From: Begonia masoniana
Taxonomy: Eukaryota; Streptophyta; Magnoliopsida; Cucurbitales; Begoniaceae
NCBI GenBank assembly: GCA_022432975.1
Contig: CM039515.1
Span: 14,634,583 to 14,698,582, forward strand
Direction of reading: 5' to 3'
Length of the DNA stretch: 64,000 nt
Shown: positions 61,046 to 64,000 of the stretch, piece by piece
Layout of the letters: the number at the start of each line of letters is the position of its first letter
How positions within the stretch are numbered: position 1 is the first letter of the stretch
The notes under the pieces: model-generated
Databases searched by the model: none
What the model saw: the letters and a program-made list of their open reading frames with translations, nothing else
What the model was told of the DNA's origin: nothing
Translations under genes and position numbers: made by a program

Positions 61046-61834
61046 GGCTCGGGTTTTTCACCCCCAAAAACACTTAAAAACACCCAAAACTTCCCATTTT
61101 AACCTCACTTCACCTCTCTTCACATTTCTACACTTTTCTACAATCCCGACACCTCCAAAAATTCCGAAATTTTTACCATATCGTCCCGACGCATAAATCT
61201 TCAATCCCCGTGAAAATCTCGGAAAAACAAATTAAAACGCCTAACAAAAAAAATAGCGAAGGCAACCCGACATATCAAATTTTTAAACCAAAAATCGACA
61301 ATATAACGGCTAAATTTTCAAAATCCAAAACCTGAGAAACATTGTTGTTAAAATGCGATTTAAAACAACCAATTAACCAGATAACTCCAAACTATATACA
61401 TCAAACCCAATTCAACCAAACGACCTAAAATCCATTCCGACCATAACATTCACAATTCACCACAAACACACACCAAACATCTATACACTCCGAACCAAAG
61501 TACTCAAAACCTATCCAAACCATCAACAACCAAAATATTCACAAACCCACTCCTAATCACAAAACATGCAATACCACAACCTTTGCCAAGGACTAGGTCG
61601 AAGCGCCCCGACAAATGACCTGCACCGACGAGCTCCGTGTATCCCCGACTGGTGCTACTCCTAATCCACGTTATCGAGATCACCTGAGAGTACTTCGTCA
61701 CCTACACCACAGAACACACACACACACGTAAGCTTACGCTTAGCAAGTAATGAATGACAAATGTAAACATGCACAATGCACACTACAATCACACCAAACA
61801 CAAGCACCAGCTAACAAACAATTTCACACACAAT

Positions 61835-62132
61835 TTGCCCGCACCGAAGTGCCTTATTTGCCCGCACCGAAGTGCCTTAGTTGCCCGCACCGAAGTGCCT
61901 TATTTGCCCGCACCAAAGTGCCTTATTTGCCCACACCGAAGTGCCTTAGTTGCCCGCACCGAAGTGCCTTATTTGCCCGCACCGAAGTGCCTTATTTGCC
62001 TGCACAGAAGTGCCTTAGTTGCCTGCACAGAAGTGCCTTAGTTGCCCGCACCGAAGTGCCTTATTTGCCCGCACCGAAGTGCCTTAGTTGCCCTCACCGA
62101 AGTGCCTTATTTGCCCGCACCGAAGTGCCTTA
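61835..62132. repeat. 23-bp minisatellite, 13 copies
   Basis: Unit TTGCCCGCACCGAAGTGCCT plus TAT or TAG. Thirteen copies with few variants (CAGAAG and CTCACC forms). 23 is not a multiple of 3, so the open frames it produces are artefacts. It lies between the second putative donor and acceptor of the LTR leader. Confidence 0.95.
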
Positions 62133-63338
62133 ACATTCACACACACACAACAATACACCCACACCACAACTCGACTAAATTTAATACAAAGCACTGACAC
62201 AATGCAATATGGAGCGAAACAATAACTAATAGCCCTACCGTCCTGTGGTGTAGGCCCGAAGGCGAAAGAAAGCACCCACTACTTACCTGGCTGCTTGGTT
62301 TCCACTTGTTTACTTTTACCAGCTATTTCACACGCTCGACGACCTAAAATCACGGAAACTCAAGTTGATAAGATATCAATGAATTCTAAAAGATTTTCTA
62401 ACTAAACTAAACAATACCTAACCAACTTCACGCTCCAAAACACTCAAACTCGATTTTCCACCCCACATCGACCGTCAACTTTAAACGGCCATAACTTTCT
62501 CGTTTTTCAACGGAATTCGACGTGCCACCCCAACTCGGAAACCTCTACACGTCTACTATCTATTGAATCACTCAAATTAACCAAACAAACACTTTGGCCA
62601 GCCCGAAATTCCCAAAGACAGAATCGGGTATATAGGTGTTCTTCAACCGTTTTTTGTGTAACACTCTTTAAATCTTCCATCTAACCCCTCTAACAACCTA
62701 AACCACTCCATTCAACAACTAACTACCAAAATAGGAAAGAAATCTAACATCTAAACTTAATTTTTTCAGAATCCCTAACCTAGGGTTTCCTAAAATTCAC
62801 CAAACTCAACCAACCAAAATACATAAAAACACTTCTAACCTCCCACAAACTTCATCCACATACATATAAAACAAAACCCATATAAACTTACCTTGAAATC
62901 ACTTGAAGAAATGAAGAAAGAGGGAGAAGAATCGCCAACAATGGAGGATGAAGAAGAAGTCGATGAAAATGGAGAGAAAATGAGAAAGAACAACATTTAA
63001 ACTATAACTTTCATTCACTTTTAATTTTCTCCCTCAAAGCTTTCAAAAATTAAACTTTTACCCCCACCTTTTACTTCATTAAAAACCAACGTGAAGGCTA
63101 TCAAAAATCATCCCTTTCTATTCCTTTAATTCTTTACCATTTGCTTGAATTTCATTGGCTCTTTCTAGTTTGACTTTTCAACACTAACATTTCCAACAAT
63201 CACCACAATTCCTTTACCTTTGACTTGTCAACTCTTCCCCCCCAACATTTCATTGTTTTAAATCTTTCATTCCTAATATCAACCCGCTAATTGATTACCC
63301 TTAGGCCTATAAGAGTTATAAAACTATCGGGTGTTACA

Positions 63339-64000
63339 GATAGTATCTCCAAATCTTTAATGCATGAACCACCACTACAAGCTCCAAATCATGAGTTGGG
63401 TAGTTCTTCTCGTGATCCGTCAATTGTCTCGAGGCATATACTATAACTTTTTCTTCTTGCATGAGAACACACCCTAGTCCATACTTTGAAGCATCACTAT
63501 ACACCACAAACTTTCCTGATCTAGATGGTATAGTAAGTATAGGCGTTGAGACCATCCTCCTCTTCAGCTCCTGGAAACTTTGCTCGCATTCTTCAGTCCA
63601 TAAGTAATTGACACATTTCTTGGTTAGCTTTGTAAGTGGGTTGGCTAACGTTGAAAAACCTTCTATGAATCTTTGATAATATCCCGCAAGACCAAGAAAA
63701 CTTCTTATTTCAGCTACATTCTTTGGTTGTGGCCATTTAGTAACAATTTCAATCTTCGCTGGATCCACTGATACACCCTCATTTGAAACAATGTGGCCAA
63801 GGAAAGAAACTTTCTCCATCAAGAGTTCACATTTGGAGAACTTTGCATATAACTTCGCACGTCTCAACGTTGATAAAATAATCTTCAAATGCTCTTTATG
63901 TTCCTCCGCATTCTTTGAGTAGATAAGGATGTCGTCAATAAAGACTATCACGAAATCATCCAAATACGTCTTGAAAATCTGATTCATCAAATCCATAAAT
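63339..64000 (-). pseudogene. Tekay-2 pol, RT to RNase H, partial at window end
   Basis: Open over the whole piece, from beyond the window edge to the LTR at 63338. RT catalytic motif [25 protein letters not shown], then RNase [14 protein letters not shown] and [12 protein letters not shown]. It is the best preserved part of Tekay-2. The N-terminal RT, protease and gag lie outside the window. Confidence 0.85.

Larger units (their letters stand above)
60560..63338 (-). mobile_element. Solo Tekay-like LTR, minus orientation
   Basis: A 2779-bp LTR starting TGTAACGCCCCG and ending TCGGGTGTTACA, with an exact GATAG duplication (60555-60559 and 63339-63343). On the minus strand: donor AAG/GTAAGT at 62891, acceptor 62344, exon-like segment 62287-62343 (57 nt), donor CAG/GTAAGTAG at 62286, acceptor GGTGTAG at 61702. 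A 23-bp minisatellite fills the second putative intron. A GC-rich palindromic block lies at 60800-61045. Confidence 0.88.

Noticed and set aside
61835..62132. CRISPR-like regular array
   Set aside because: Head-to-tail minisatellite without unique spacers, inside a plant LTR; no cas genes.
61750..62133. Repeat protein frames (PKCLSCPHRSAL-like) in two frames
   Set aside because: Product of a 23-bp minisatellite read in different frames.

Overview
The window is nuclear DNA from a repeat-rich region of a plant genome. The evidence is plant Ty3/gypsy chromovirus (Tekay/Del-like) coding sequence, a plant kinesin-14 gene fragment with spliceosomal introns, tRNA-derived SINEs, a hAT element, LTRs with 5-bp target duplications, and long AT-rich intergenic stretches. 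I see no bacterial-type operons and no intact host gene. The species cannot be told from sequence alone.

Layout. (1) 1-11310: a broken gag-like gene (putative plant transposon-protein domain) split into three pieces by two solo LTRs, one of which carries a third. Its polypurine tract and an LTR-like segment follow. (2) 11311-28314: a 17-kb palindrome. Each arm holds the same 5' fragment of a kinesin-14 gene (CH domain to neck, no motor), arranged tail to tail. The centre is a 59-bp satellite that flips orientation at about 17113. The right arm later received two solo LTRs. The palindrome is flanked by ~490-bp direct repeats (10823-11310 and 28321-28809). (3) 28927-34726: a ~5.8-kb array of a related 59-bp satellite. 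(4) 34727-37361: low-copy-looking DNA with one exon-like segment. (5) 37362-64000: one old Tekay-like element on the minus strand (Tekay-2), running off the right end. Its 3' LTR has been invaded by a hAT element, SINEs and a complete, very young Tekay element (Tekay-1, 40684-49870). Its pol region is split by four LTR insertions, one of which contains a further solo LTR.

I count ten solo LTR-type insertions and one complete element, eleven 5-bp target-site duplications in all, ten exact and one with a single mismatch. Removing insertions and one duplication copy restores reading frames or LTR continuity where tested (424/5486, 6266/8930, 60559/63339 and others), which supports the boundaries.

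The most interesting signal is shared by the Tekay-type LTRs although their sequences differ greatly. In sense orientation each carries a donor, an acceptor, a 45-57-nt exon-like segment, a second donor and a second acceptor in the same order. The second putative intron holds the family-specific minisatellites. This looks like a conserved, spliced LTR leader. Downstream, six LTRs carry unrelated palindromic repeat arrays in about the same position. The second main signal is the kinesin palindrome, which has the geometry of a hairpin-RNA silencing locus. Identities were judged by eye, not computed.
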